From: Microbacterium karelineae
GTDB taxonomy: Bacteria; Actinomycetota; Actinomycetes; Actinomycetales; Microbacteriaceae
Assembly (NCBI RefSeq): GCF_009745985.1
Contig: NZ_WFIX01000185.1
Span: 1-62,263, forward strand
Direction: 5' to 3'
Length of the DNA stretch: 62,263 bases
Shown: in pieces, positions 44,091 through 56,443 of the stretch
Position numbering within the stretch: position 1 is the first letter of the stretch
How the letters are laid out: the number at the start of each line of letters is the position of its first letter
Program-made: the position numbers and the translations under genes
Notes under the pieces: generated by a model
Databases searched by the model: none
What the model saw: only the letters and a program-made list of their open reading frames with translations
Told to the model about the DNA's origin: nothing

Positions 44091-45047
44091 TCACCCGCCC
44101 GCGCGGAGGAGGCCGAGCGGGCCTGCGCTCGGCCGCGCGTGCTCCTCGAGGCGGCGGAATCCGGTCGGCGTCACGCCGGTCTCGGCGAGGAACTGCCGGT
44201 TGAAGTTGGCGAGGTTGCGGTAGCCGACCGCGCCGCTGATCTCTGCGACCGTCCGATCCGTCTCGCCGAGGAGTCGACACGCATTGGCGATGCGGAGCCG
44301 CCGCACGACAGCCGTGAACGTCATGCCGCTGGCCTTCTTGAAGTGCTTCGAGAACGTGGGCTCGGACATGTACGCGAGCCGTGCCGCTTCCGACATGCGG
44401 ATGTCGCCGCTGAGGTTCTCGACCACGTAGGCGAGGCCCGCGTCGACCGCGGCGCGCCCCTCGCTCCCCACAGACGATGAATAGAGCTCGTGCGCGACGT
44501 AGTGCCGCTCCGCGGGGGGCGCGCCGAGGAACAGGTCGAGCAGCGCGAGGAAGTGGGCGATGCGGCGCGGTCCGTCCGTACGCCCGACCTGCTCGATCTC
44601 CTCGGCCGCGGCGAGCGCCGTGCGCCCCGAGTAGATGATCCCGCGCCCGGAGTCGCGCACGAGGTCCTGCACGCGGTGGAGTTCGGGGATCACCGAAGCG
44701 GCCTGCTCCAGCCAGACCGGTGAGACCTGGATGACGGCGTCGCGGCCGCGGATCACCTCTCCGGGCCTCAGATCGCTCATCCAGTCGTGCGGGACTCCGG
44801 AGCCGACGATCGCGACCTGGCCGGCACCGAAGGCGCCGACCGTGTTGCCGATGATGTAGTTGCCGGTTCCCCTGCGGATGAGATGGATCTCGACCTCGGG
44901 GTGGTAGTTCCACCGCGCGATCGGAGCCGGATAGTCGTGCTCCATCCACCGGAACGACTCCCCCGCCGCGAGCGGGACGAGCTCGCGCTCCGGCGGGTGG
45001 TGCATGACCTCATAGGCGGGGCTTCCGCCTGACGCCCTCGTTCCCAT
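44091..45047 (-). CDS. AraC-family regulator of the polyol operon
   Basis: A 318-residue regulator with an N-terminal cupin (YHPEVEIHLIRRGTGNYIIG near 48-67) and a C-terminal AraC double HTH (~215-305: MSEAARLAYMSEPTFSKHFK, then ISGAVGYRNLANFNRQFLAE). ATG with GAGGGGGA upstream. It is divergent from the polyol ABC operon across a 185-bp gap and is the likely activator, with a sugar alcohol as inducer (inference from context). Confidence 0.88.
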   Translation of the reverse strand: MGTRASGGSPAYEVMHHPPERELVPLAAGESFRWMEHDYPAPIARWNYHPEVEIHLIRRGTGNYIIGNTVGAFGAGQVAIVGSGVPHDWMSDLRPGEVIRGRDAVIQVSPVWLEQAASVIPELHRVQDLVRDSGRGIIYSGRTALAAAEEIEQVGRTDGPRRIAHFLALLDLFLGAPPAERHYVAHELYSSSVGSEGRAAVDAGLAYVVENLSGDIRMSEAARLAYMSEPTFSKHFKKASGMTFTAVVRRLRIANACRLLGETDRTVAEISGAVGYRNLANFNRQFLAETGVTPTGFRRLEEHARPSAGPLGLLRAGG

Positions 45048-45232
45048 GCCTCCCCCTCAGAGCGCTCCTTCGCGCATCTCATCGGAAAGAAAGTATCAGA
45101 ACCGGATGATTTTCGCGGAGACACGGCATCGGTCGGGCGCGCATCCTCAATACAGCCGCCGATGCACCGAGTCGCGATCCCGAACGCGACCGGCGGGCGG
45201 TCCACAGCAGCGAGCACAACAAAGGAGTTCTC
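45048..45232. promoter_or_regulatory. Divergent control region of the polyol operon
   Basis: The 185-bp gap between the AraC regulator and the binding-protein gene contains an AT-richer block (45085-45120) and an AAAGGAG Shine-Dalgarno before 45233. No clear AraC direct repeats or unambiguous -35/-10 pair could be assigned by eye. Confidence 0.4.
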
Positions 45233-46597
45233 ATGCTTCGCACACGACACATCGGCGCGATCGGGGCGGTCTTCACCGTCAGCGCGCTCGCGGTCACGGG
45301 CTGCGCCGGTTTCGGCGGCGGCAGCGGCGCCGGCACCGGCGGCGGAGAGGGCGGCGACGTCACCCTCACCCTGGCGACCGTCAGCAACCCCCAGATGAAG
45401 GACATGGAGGAGCTGAAGGGTCACTTCGAGGAGGACAACCCCGGCATCACCGTCAACTTCGTCCAGATGGAGGAGGGCGACCTGCGCGCCGCCGTCACTG
45501 CCGACGTGGCGTCGAAGGCCGGCCAGTACGACATCGTCACGGTCGGCGCCTACGAAGTGCCGCAGTGGGGAGCGCTCGGCTGGCTCAAGGACCTCACGGA
45601 CGACCTCGCCGCCGACGCCGAGTACGACGTGGACGACATCCTGCAGCCCGTCTCCGACATCACCTCCGTCGACGGCCGCCGCTACGCCGTGCCGTTCTAC
45701 GGCGAGTCGTCGATCCTGATGTACAACAAGGAGCTGTTCGACGAGGCCGGCCTCACCATGCCGGAGCACCCGACGTGGCAGGAGGTCGCCGGCTTCGCCG
45801 AAGAGCTCACCACCGACGACCGCGCCGGGATCTGCCTGCGCGGCAAGCCCGGCTGGGGCGACCTGTTCGCTCCCCTCACGACCGTCGTGCAGACCTTCGG
45901 AGGCAACTGGTACGACGAGAACTGGGACGCCCAGGTCGACTCTCCCGAGTTCACCGAGGCCGTGAACTTCTACGTCGACCTGCTCCGGACATCGGGCGAG
46001 CCGGACCCCGTGTCGCACAGCTTCACGGAGTGCCTCAATCTCGTCAGCGGCGGCAAGGCGGCCATGTGGTATGACGCGTCCGTGGCGGCGTCGATCCTCG
46101 AGGACGAGGAGTCGTCGGCCGTCGCCGGCAAGATGGGCTACGCCCACGCGCCGGTCGTCGAGACCGACGAGGCCGGGTGGCTGTGGTCGTGGAACCTCGC
46201 GATCCCCGAGACGACGAAGAACTACGACGAGGCGCTCACGTTCGTGAAGTGGGCCACCAGCAAGGAGTATCACCAGCTCGTCGGAGAGACGCTCGGCTGG
46301 ACCCGCGTCCCGCCCGGCGCCCGCAGCTCGACCTACGAGATCCCCGAGTATCAGGAGGCCGCCGCCGCCTTCGCGCCCATCACCGTCGACGTCATGAACG
46401 CCGTCGATCCGAACCAGCCCGGCGTCGCGCCGCAGCCGTGGGTCGGCATCCAGTACGTGACGATCCCCGAGTTCCAGGACGTCGGGAATCAGGTGGCCCA
46501 GCTGGTCGCCGACTCGATCGCCGGCCGCACATCGGTCGAGGACGCCCTCGCCGCGGGGCAGGACATCGCCCAGGCCGCGGGCGAGAAGCAGAAGTAG
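45233..46597 (+). CDS. Polyol ABC transporter binding lipoprotein
   Basis: A 454-residue SBP_bac_1 protein. The signal peptide ends in LAVTGC, so Cys24 is the lipidation site, followed by a Gly-rich linker. The body has SmoE/MtlE-like features: NPGITVNFVQMEEGDLRAAV, YDIVTVGAYEVPQWGALGWL, PFYGESSILMYNKELFDEAG and WNLAIPETTKN. It captures a sugar alcohol such as mannitol or sorbitol outside the cell; the cargo is inferred from the dehydrogenases downstream. First gene of a five-gene operon. Confidence 0.92.
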   Translation: MLRTRHIGAIGAVFTVSALAVTGCAGFGGGSGAGTGGGEGGDVTLTLATVSNPQMKDMEELKGHFEEDNPGITVNFVQMEEGDLRAAVTADVASKAGQYDIVTVGAYEVPQWGALGWLKDLTDDLAADAEYDVDDILQPVSDITSVDGRRYAVPFYGESSILMYNKELFDEAGLTMPEHPTWQEVAGFAEELTTDDRAGICLRGKPGWGDLFAPLTTVVQTFGGNWYDENWDAQVDSPEFTEAVNFYVDLLRTSGEPDPVSHSFTECLNLVSGGKAAMWYDASVAASILEDEESSAVAGKMGYAHAPVVETDEAGWLWSWNLAIPETTKNYDEALTFVKWATSKEYHQLVGETLGWTRVPPGARSSTYEIPEYQEAAAAFAPITVDVMNAVDPNQPGVAPQPWVGIQYVTIPEFQDVGNQVAQLVADSIAGRTSVEDALAAGQDIAQAAGEKQK

Positions 46598-46663
46598 GAC
46601 CACCATCCGACGGCTCCCGGGGCGGCCACGCCGCCCCCGGGACAGGCCGCAAGGAGACACATC

Positions 46664-47611
46664 ATGACCACCACCGCCGTCCTCACGACGGCCGGCAGGG
46701 GGAGGAAGGGCGCGGATCCGCGCCTCACCCCCACCGGCCGGCCCCAGAGACGCACCGCACGGATGCTCGTGCTTCCCGCGCTGATCGTCTCGATCGTCCT
46801 CACGCAGATCCCGTTCCTCGTCACGATCGTCGTGTCGTTCCTGAACTGGAACCAGCTGCGGCCCGACGACACCGGATTCGCGTGGTTCGACAACTACGCC
46901 ACCGTCTTCGCGACCGCCGACTTCGCCCAATCGCTCCTCGCGACCGTCCTGATCACGGGCTCCTCCGTGGCGCTCGCACTGCTGCTCGGCCTCGGTTTCG
47001 CGCTGCTGATGGATCGTCACTTCCTCGGCCAGGGCCTCGCCCGCACGCTGATGATCACGCCGTTCCTCGTCATGCCGGCGGCGGCCTCACTGATCTGGAA
47101 GTTCCTGATGCTCGACGTCAACGTCGGGCTCGTGAACGTCGGGCTCGGCTTCCTCGGGCTGCCTCCCGTCGCCTGGAACACGGATCTGCCGCCCGCGACG
47201 ATCATCATCGTCATGACGTGGCAGTTCACGCCGTTCATGATGCTGATCCTGCTCGCCGGCCTGCAGAGCCAGGATCGGAGCGTCCTCGAGGCCGCATCCG
47301 TCGACGGCGCCGGCCGGATCCGCATCTTCCGCGACATGACGCTGCCGCACCTGCGCCAGTACATCGAGATCGCGGTGCTCCTCGGCGGCATCATGCTGCT
47401 GCAGATGTTCGACCCGATCGCCATCATGACCAAGGGAACGGGCGGTACGAAGACCCTCCCCTATCTGCTCTACGAGCGCGCGTTCATCGGGCTCGACATC
47501 GGCCAGGCGGCGGCGTTCGGCGTCATGACCGTCGCGATCACCCTGCTCTTCGCCGGCATCGCGCTGCGGACCCTGTTCGGCGTGTTCGTCGAAGGGAAGG
47601 TGCGGAGCTGA
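46664..47611 (+). CDS. Polyol ABC transporter permease 1
   Basis: A 315-residue binding-protein-dependent permease (MalF/SmoF-like) with six or so membrane helices after a ~33-residue basic N-terminus. The EAA-like loop is EAASVDGAGRIRIFRDMTLP near 208-227. ATG preceded by AAGGAG. Its stop overlaps the next permease start by 1 nt (TGATG). Confidence 0.9.
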   Translation: MTTTAVLTTAGRGRKGADPRLTPTGRPQRRTARMLVLPALIVSIVLTQIPFLVTIVVSFLNWNQLRPDDTGFAWFDNYATVFATADFAQSLLATVLITGSSVALALLLGLGFALLMDRHFLGQGLARTLMITPFLVMPAAASLIWKFLMLDVNVGLVNVGLGFLGLPPVAWNTDLPPATIIIVMTWQFTPFMMLILLAGLQSQDRSVLEAASVDGAGRIRIFRDMTLPHLRQYIEIAVLLGGIMLLQMFDPIAIMTKGTGGTKTLPYLLYERAFIGLDIGQAAAFGVMTVAITLLFAGIALRTLFGVFVEGKVRS

Positions 47612-48423
47612 TGCGCGCGTTCCGAGCCGGACTGCTCACCGCAGTCACCTGGATCCTCGTCCTGCTGTTCTTCGGCCCCATCGCGTGGATGCTGCTGACC
47701 AGCTTCAAGACCGAACAGGCGGCGGCCTACATTCCGCCCACGCTGTTCGGCCCGTTCACGCTCGACAACTACATCGCGGTCTTCGATCGCGGCATGGGCG
47801 CCTACCTCGCGAACTCGTTCATCGCGAGCGTCACCTCGACGCTCATCGTGCTCGCGCTCGCGATCCCCTGCGCCTACGGGCTGAGCATCCGCCCGATCGC
47901 CAAGGTGACCGACGTCCTGTTCTTCTTCATCTCGACGCGCTTCCTGCCCATCGCGGCGTCGCTGATCCCGCTGTACTTCATCCTGCTCGCGCTCGGCCTG
48001 CTCGACAACATCTCGGCGCTGAGCTGGCTCTATGTCGCGATCAACCTCCCGATCGCGGTGTGGATGATGCGGTCGTTCCTGACCGAGGTGCCGGTGGAGA
48101 TCATCGAGGCCGCGCAGATCGACGGTGCGAGCCTGCGCACCGAGCTCGTGCGCGTCGTCCTGCCGATCGTCATGCCCGGCATCGCCGCCGTGGCGCTGAT
48201 CTGCTTCATCTTCTCGTGGAATGAGTACTTCTTGGCCAGCATCCTGACCTCCGACACCGCCCGCACCGTCCCGCCGTTCCTGGCGAGCTTCGTCGACGGC
48301 CGAGGCCAGTTCCTCGCCGTCCTCTCGGCCGCCAGCACGGTCGCCGTTCTGCCCGTCGTCGCCGCAGGGTGGCTCGCGCAGAAGCAGCTCGTGCGCGGCC
48401 TCGCGATGGGAGCGGTCAAGTGA
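47611..48423 (+). CDS. Polyol ABC transporter permease 2
   Basis: A 270-residue MalG/SmoG-like permease with six membrane helices. The EAA loop is EAAQIDGASLRTELVRVVLP near 168-187. It pairs with the preceding permease to form the channel. Its stop overlaps the GTG start of the mannitol dehydrogenase by 4 nt (GTGA). Confidence 0.9.
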   Translation: MRAFRAGLLTAVTWILVLLFFGPIAWMLLTSFKTEQAAAYIPPTLFGPFTLDNYIAVFDRGMGAYLANSFIASVTSTLIVLALAIPCAYGLSIRPIAKVTDVLFFFISTRFLPIAASLIPLYFILLALGLLDNISALSWLYVAINLPIAVWMMRSFLTEVPVEIIEAAQIDGASLRTELVRVVLPIVMPGIAAVALICFIFSWNEYFLASILTSDTARTVPPFLASFVDGRGQFLAVLSAASTVAVLPVVAAGWLAQKQLVRGLAMGAVK

Positions 48424-49910
48424 GCGCCGCGACTCCCCGACTGACGACCACCGCGCTCGCGACCCTGGATCCCTCGATCGGATCCCCGTCCTATGACCGC
48501 GACAAGATCGCTGCCGGCATCGTGCACATCGGCGTCGGAGGCTTCCACCGTGCGCACATGGCGATGACGATCGACCGCCTGCTCGAGCAGGGGAAGGCGA
48601 CCGACTGGGGGATCTGCGGCGTCGGCCTGCTCGAGACCGACCGGCGGATGAAGACCGTGCTCGAGGAGCAGGATCACCTCTACACCCTCACGGTCCGGCG
48701 CGCCGATGGCGGCGAGGAGACCGCGGTCATCGGCAGCATCGTCGACTACCTGTTCGCGCCGGATGATCGTGACGCCGTCATCGAGCGGATGGCGGCGCCG
48801 GAGACACGCATCGTCTCGCTCACGATCACCGAGGGCGGGTACAACATCGACCAGATCACCGGCGAGTTCGATCTGTCGACGCCCGCCGTCGCCGCCGACA
48901 TCGCGGGAGACGTGCCGACGACCGCCTTCGGGTTCGTGGTGGAGGCCCTGCGGCGCCGCCGCGAGCGCGGCGTGCCGCCGTTCACGGTGCTGTCGTGCGA
49001 CAACGTGCAGGGCAACGGCGACGTCGCGGCGCGCGTCATCGCCGCGTTCGCGACCGCGAGAGATCCGGAGCTCGGTGCCTGGATCCGCAGCGAGGTTTCG
49101 TTCCCGAGCTCGATGGTGGATCGCATCACCCCGGGCACGACCCCGGAGGACGTCCGCTCCGTCGCGGCGCGGACGGGGGTGCGCGACGAGTGGCCGGTCG
49201 TCTGCGAGCCGTTCTTCCAATGGGTCATCGAGGACGATTTCCCGCTCGGACGCCCGCCTTTCGAGGAGGCGGATGTCCAGATGGTCGAGGACGTCGAGCC
49301 CTATGAGCTGATGAAGCTGCGCCTCCTCAACGCCAGCCACCAGGGGCTGTGCTATTTCGCGCACCTGATGGGGTACCGGCTCGTGCACGACGCAGCCGCG
49401 GATCCCCTCATCGCCGAGTTCCTGCGCCGATACATGGATCTCGAGGGCACGCCCACGCTGCGTGCCGTGCCCGGCGTGGACCTCGACGACTACAAGCGCA
49501 CCCTGATCGCGCGATTCGCGAATCCGGCGGTGCGCGACACGGTCGCCCGGCTGTGCGCGGATTCGTCCAATCGGATCCCCAAGTGGCTCGTGCCCGTCGT
49601 CCGCGAACAGGCCCGCACGGGCGGATCCGTCGCCTATGCGGCCGCGATCATCGCGAGCTGGGCGCGGTATGCCGAGGGTGTCGGCGAGGATGGTGCGCCG
49701 ATCGACGTCGTCGATGCGCTCGCCGACGAGCTCACGCCGCTCGCGCGATCGCAGCGCGAGCACCCGCTGGCGTTCCTCGAGAAGCGGAGCCTGTTCGGGG
49801 ACCTCGTCGACGACGACCGATTCGCCGCCTCCTACCGCGCCGCGCTGGACGACCTCCACGGCCTCGGCGCCCGTGCGACGCTCGAGCGCCTCCTCGAGGG
49901 GACGCGCTGA
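48420..49910 (+). CDS. Mannitol 2-dehydrogenase
   Basis: A 496-residue long-chain polyol dehydrogenase oxidising D-mannitol (or D-arabinitol/sorbitol) to the ketose with NAD+. N-terminal Rossmann IVHIGVGGFHRAHMA, middle LSCDNVQGNGDV, then LRLLNASHQGLCYFAHLMGY, and catalytic-Lys region NRIPKWLVPVVREQ near 380-393. GTG start is coupled to the upstream permease (4-nt overlap); the next gene starts 1 nt inside its stop. Zinc-independent family. Confidence 0.93.
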   Translation: MSAATPRLTTTALATLDPSIGSPSYDRDKIAAGIVHIGVGGFHRAHMAMTIDRLLEQGKATDWGICGVGLLETDRRMKTVLEEQDHLYTLTVRRADGGEETAVIGSIVDYLFAPDDRDAVIERMAAPETRIVSLTITEGGYNIDQITGEFDLSTPAVAADIAGDVPTTAFGFVVEALRRRRERGVPPFTVLSCDNVQGNGDVAARVIAAFATARDPELGAWIRSEVSFPSSMVDRITPGTTPEDVRSVAARTGVRDEWPVVCEPFFQWVIEDDFPLGRPPFEEADVQMVEDVEPYELMKLRLLNASHQGLCYFAHLMGYRLVHDAAADPLIAEFLRRYMDLEGTPTLRAVPGVDLDDYKRTLIARFANPAVRDTVARLCADSSNRIPKWLVPVVREQARTGGSVAYAAAIIASWARYAEGVGEDGAPIDVVDALADELTPLARSQREHPLAFLEKRSLFGDLVDDDRFAASYRAALDDLHGLGARATLERLLEGTR

Positions 49911-50956
49911 TGCCCGCCACGTCGACCATGACCGGAGCAGCTGCGGCCAAGATGCGGGCGGCCGTGCTGACGGCCCCGCATTCCCTGGCGATCGAACACG
50001 TCGCGGTGCCATCCCTCGAGCCGGACCAGGTGCTCGTCCGGGTGTCGGCCGTGGGCGTGTGCGGCAGCGATGTGCACTACTACGAGCACGGGCGCATCGG
50101 CCCGTTCGTCGTCGACGGCCCGCTCATCCTCGGCCACGAGCTGTCGGGGCGGATCGAGGCCGTCGGCCACGACGTCGATCCCGCGCGCATCGGCGAACGC
50201 GTCGCGATCGAGCCGCAGCGCCCCTGCCGCCGCTGCGGCCAGTGCCGGGCCGGTCGGTACAACCTCTGTCCTCGAATGGAGTTCTTCGCGACGCCGCCTG
50301 TGGACGGCGCGTTCGCGGAGCTCATCGCGATCCAGAGCGACTTCGCGTTCGCCATTCCCGACGCGGTCTCCGATGAGGCGGCCGCGCTCATGGAGCCGCT
50401 CTCGGTCGGGATATGGACGTGCCGTCGCGCGGACGTCGGACCGGGAAGCCGCGTGCTCGTCGCCGGCGCCGGGCCGATCGGCGTGATCCTCGCACAGACG
50501 GCGCGCGCGTTCGGCGCGAGCGAGGTCATCGTGACGGACATCGACGCCGGTCGTAGGGAGCTCGCCGGTCGGTTCGGGGCGACCCGCGTCGTCGATCCGC
50601 TCACGGACTCGGTCGAGGGCCTCGACGTCGACGCGTTCATCGACGCCACTGGCGCGCCCGCCGCCGTGCGGTCGGGGATCCTCGCCGTGCGGCCTGCCGG
50701 GCGGGTGATCCTCGTCGGGCTCGGCGCCGACGACGTCGAGCTCCCCGTCTCGTTCCTGCGGAACCGGGAGATCTGGCTGAGCGGCGTGTTCCGCTACACC
50801 GGCACGTGGCCGCTCGCGATCGAGCTCGTCGCGAGCGGGAAGGTCGATCTCGACGGACTCGTCACGGCGAGGTTCGGTCTCGCGGAGGCGGAAGGCGCGC
50901 TGGCCGTCGGCGGCGAGCCCGGCCAGCTCAAGGCCGTCGTGTATCCGGGACGGTGA
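49910..50956 (+). CDS. Zinc-dependent sorbitol/xylitol-type dehydrogenase
   Basis: A 348-residue MDR dehydrogenase. C51 with HYYEHGRIGPF (residues 56-66) and H76-E77 form the catalytic Zn site of the sorbitol/L-iditol/xylitol sub-family. Structural Zn Cys are 106, 109, 112, 120. Rossmann VAGAGPIGVIL. It would oxidise a second polyol or the epimeric position of the same one, giving fructose or xylulose. Last gene of the operon, ending just before a 12-bp stem terminator. Confidence 0.9.
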   Translation: MPATSTMTGAAAAKMRAAVLTAPHSLAIEHVAVPSLEPDQVLVRVSAVGVCGSDVHYYEHGRIGPFVVDGPLILGHELSGRIEAVGHDVDPARIGERVAIEPQRPCRRCGQCRAGRYNLCPRMEFFATPPVDGAFAELIAIQSDFAFAIPDAVSDEAAALMEPLSVGIWTCRRADVGPGSRVLVAGAGPIGVILAQTARAFGASEVIVTDIDAGRRELAGRFGATRVVDPLTDSVEGLDVDAFIDATGAPAAVRSGILAVRPAGRVILVGLGADDVELPVSFLRNREIWLSGVFRYTGTWPLAIELVASGKVDLDGLVTARFGLAEAEGALAVGGEPGQLKAVVYPGR

Positions 50957-50964
50957 GACACGGA

Positions 50965-50992
50965 GAGGGCCGCCCCGAGCGGGGCGGCCCTC
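50965..50992. terminator. Terminator between polyol operon and nrdF
   Basis: A perfect 12-bp GC-rich stem (50965-50976 with 50981-50992) and 4-nt loop between convergent operons. Confidence 0.75.
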
Positions 50993-51010
50993 AGCGCGTG
51001 CGGCGGGACG

Positions 51011-54160
<3,150 letters not shown>

Positions 54161-54179
<19 letters not shown>

Positions 54180-54646
54180 GTTTCCAATCCATCGCTCACG
54201 CGAACCACGTCATCGGGTGTGCCGAACAGCTCCACCCGGTCCAAGTGCGGAACCCGGCACTTGCGGCTGATGATGTCTCCCGCGATGCAGTACGCGTCGC
54301 CGAAGTTGGTGTTCCCCGTGGAGATGACTCCGCGGATCCACCGCCTGTTTCTTTCGTCGTTGAGGAAGCGGATGACCTGCTTGGGCACCGCACCCTCGCC
54401 GTTCCCGCCGCCGTATGTGGGGGTGACGAGCACGAACGGCTCGTTCACCTCGAGGGGATCCTCGCGACGGTGCAGGGGGATCCGCACGGCCCGCATGCCC
54501 AGCTTCTCGACAAGGCGTTCGGTGTTGCCCGACACGCTCGAGAAGTAGACGATCAGCGGAACATCGGCCCCGCGTCCATGCGACGGCCCCGCCGGGGCGG
54601 AGCCGTCGAGCGAGGACGAGGAGAAGGTCGCTGTCACGGTGGTCAC
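54161..54646 (-). CDS. nrdI: NrdI flavodoxin-like activator
   Basis: A 161-residue FMN protein that supplies oxidant for the Mn cofactor of NrdF. FMN loops: [12 protein letters not shown] near 34-45, TPTYGGGNG and [13 protein letters not shown] Ser/Gly-rich ~28-residue tail precedes the fold; GTG at 54646 has AGGAG six bases upstream, supporting this start over the internal GTG at 54637. Between nrdH and nrdE. Confidence 0.9.
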
Positions 54647-54680
54647 GAGGTGCTCCTCTCCTGCCGCGCCAGCGACCGGG

Positions 54681-54914
54681 TCACGCGAGGCGCGCGGCGA
54701 GCTCGTCGATCTTGTCGGGACGGAAGCCCGACCAGTGGTCCTCGTCGGCGACGACGACCGGCGCCTGCATGTAGCCGAGCGACTTGACCTGCTCGAGCGC
54801 CGCGGCGTCCTCCGAGACGTCGGTGACCTGGTAGTCGATGCCCTTCGCATCCAGTGCGCGGTACGTCGCGTTGCACTGCACGCAGGCCGGCTTGCTGTAG
54901 ACCGTGATCGCCAT
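54681..54914 (-). CDS. nrdH: NrdH redoxin
   Basis: A 77-residue glutaredoxin-like protein with thioredoxin-like reduction, electron donor to NrdEF. Redox motif CVQC at 11-14 after TVYSKPA; C-terminal [11 protein letters not shown] is the NrdH signature. ATG at 54914 has AGGAGGGG upstream. First gene of nrdHIEF, downstream of two NrdR-box-like sites. Confidence 0.93.
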   Translation of the reverse strand: MAITVYSKPACVQCNATYRALDAKGIDYQVTDVSEDAAALEQVKSLGYMQAPVVVADEDHWSGFRPDKIDELAARLA

Positions 54915-54968
54915 GAAATCCCCTCCTGAACCAGTGTCTGCTCCGGCGGTGCACCGCCGGGACCTCAA

Positions 54969-55015
54969 TACTACATATAGGTGTCACCCTTGGGGGCGAC
55001 CACAAGGGGTAGTAG
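54969..55015 (-). promoter_or_regulatory. Two NrdR-box-like sites upstream of nrdH
   Basis: On the minus strand, ACACCTATATGTAGTA (54969-54984) closely fits the NrdR consensus (ACACTATATATAGTGT-like). CTACTACCCCTTGTGG (55000-55015) is a weaker match. Their centres are 31 bp apart, the three-turn spacing known for paired NrdR boxes. They lie 55-101 bp before nrdH and overlap where the promoter must be. Confidence 0.65.
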
Positions 55016-55030
55016 TTACATCACTGTCAT

Positions 55031-55160
55031 TCTCCACCGCTCTCCACCGCTCGTCCACAGGTTTCTGCACCGATCCATGCACAGGAGCGAGGTCGTGCGC
55101 GACCCACTCGATCGGCGAGAATGCGCGCCTCGCGCCCGCTGCCGCGACCAGTTGTCCACA
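55031..55160 (+). promoter_or_regulatory. DnaA-box-like repeats upstream of nrdH
   Basis: TTGTCCACA (55152-55160) is the actinobacterial DnaA box form. TCGTCCACA (55051-55059) is a one-base variant and is the third unit of three exact 10-bp steps: TCTCCACCGC (55031), TCTCCACCGC (55041), TCGTCCACAG (55051). They occupy the gap between nrdH and the acyl-CoA dehydrogenase gene; the rest of this 364-bp gap shows no gene. Confidence 0.45.
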
Positions 55161-55278
55161 GGTCCGACGGTACGCGGGACCTCTGACAAACGAAGGGCTG
55201 TGAATCGATGGGACCGGCGTGTCGAGCGGGCCGTCGGCGTGTCGTCCTCGGGCCCCTCGGCGCCCGTAGGCTGGCCGC

Positions 55279-56433
55279 ATGGCCGCCGACTTCGACCCCG
55301 CCGCACACCTACCCGACGACCTCCTCGAGAGGGTCCGAGCGCGCGCCGCGGACGTCGATCGAGACAACGTCTTCCCGCACGCCGACCTCGCGGAGCTGCA
55401 GGACTGCGGCTACCTGCGGATCCTCGTCCCGGCCGATCGCGGAGGCGCCGGCCTCTCCCTCGCGCAGGCATCGGCTCTCCAGCAGCGCCTCGCGGCCGCG
55501 GCGCCCGCGACTGCCCTCGCGGTCAACATGCACCTCGTGTGGACGGCGGTCGCGAGGATCCTCCGCGATCGCGGAGACGACGCGCTCGCCTTCGTGCAGG
55601 AGGGCGCCGCAGACGGGGAGATCCTCGCCTTCGGCATCAGCGAGGCCGGAGGCGACGCCGTGCTCTTCGACAGCGACACGTCGGCCACGGCGACAGCGGA
55701 CGGCGGCTATGCGTTCACGGGCACGAAGATCTTCACCTCCCTCGCGCCCGTCTGGACGTCCCTGGGCGTGCACGGACGCGACGACACGGATCCGGACCAC
55801 CCACGACTCGTGTTCGCGTTCCTCCCCCGCGACGAGCGCGTCGTGACCCGCGACGACTGGGACACGCTCGGCATGCGCGGCACGCAGAGCCGCACGACCG
55901 AGCTGAACGGTGCGAGCGCGACGGCGGATCGCATCGTCCGCGTCATCGATCCCGCGGACGGCGTCGACCCCCTGCAGTTCGCGATCTTCGCGGCGTTCGA
56001 ACTGCTCGTGGCATCGGTGTACGCCGGGATCGGCCGCCGCGCCCTGCAGCTCGCCTCGGAGGCGGTCACGGGACGCGTCTCGAAGAAGACGGGAAAGCGG
56101 CGCGGCGAGGATCCCGTCGTGCGCGCACGGATCGGCGACATGGCGATCGCCCACGACGGCATCCTCCTCGAGCTCGCGGCGCTCACGCGAGACATCGACG
56201 ACGTCGTCGACCACGGCGCCCGATGGCTCCCCCTCCTGTCGGGTATGAAGCACCGCGCGGTGACGACAGCGCAGCGCATCGTCGACGATGCGGCGACCAG
56301 CGCCGGCGGCGGCGGATTCCGCAGCGCCCACGAGCTCTCGCGCCTCGTGCGAGATGTGCGCGCCGGCACCTTCCATCCCTCGTCGCCCGACTCGGCGCGG
56401 CAGGCCGCAGCCGCAGCCTGGCTCGACGCGTAG
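55279..56433 (+). CDS. Acyl-CoA dehydrogenase family protein
   Basis: A 384-residue FAD enzyme with the three-part acyl-CoA dehydrogenase layout: helical N-terminus (DLAELQDCGYLRILVPADRG near 36-55), beta middle domain (GISEAGGDAVLF and FTGTKIFTS, then WDTLGMRGTQSRT near 194-206) and helical C-terminus. It would introduce a double bond into, or otherwise oxidise, a CoA thioester or a look-alike substrate. The exact substrate is unknown, and the usual catalytic Glu could not be placed confidently. ATG at 55279; a weak Shine-Dalgarno. Divergent from nrdHIEF. Confidence 0.85.
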   Translation: MAADFDPAAHLPDDLLERVRARAADVDRDNVFPHADLAELQDCGYLRILVPADRGGAGLSLAQASALQQRLAAAAPATALAVNMHLVWTAVARILRDRGDDALAFVQEGAADGEILAFGISEAGGDAVLFDSDTSATATADGGYAFTGTKIFTSLAPVWTSLGVHGRDDTDPDHPRLVFAFLPRDERVVTRDDWDTLGMRGTQSRTTELNGASATADRIVRVIDPADGVDPLQFAIFAAFELLVASVYAGIGRRALQLASEAVTGRVSKKTGKRRGEDPVVRARIGDMAIAHDGILLELAALTRDIDDVVDHGARWLPLLSGMKHRAVTTAQRIVDDAATSAGGGGFRSAHELSRLVRDVRAGTFHPSSPDSARQAAAAAWLDA

Positions 56434-56443
56434 GCACGAAGAA

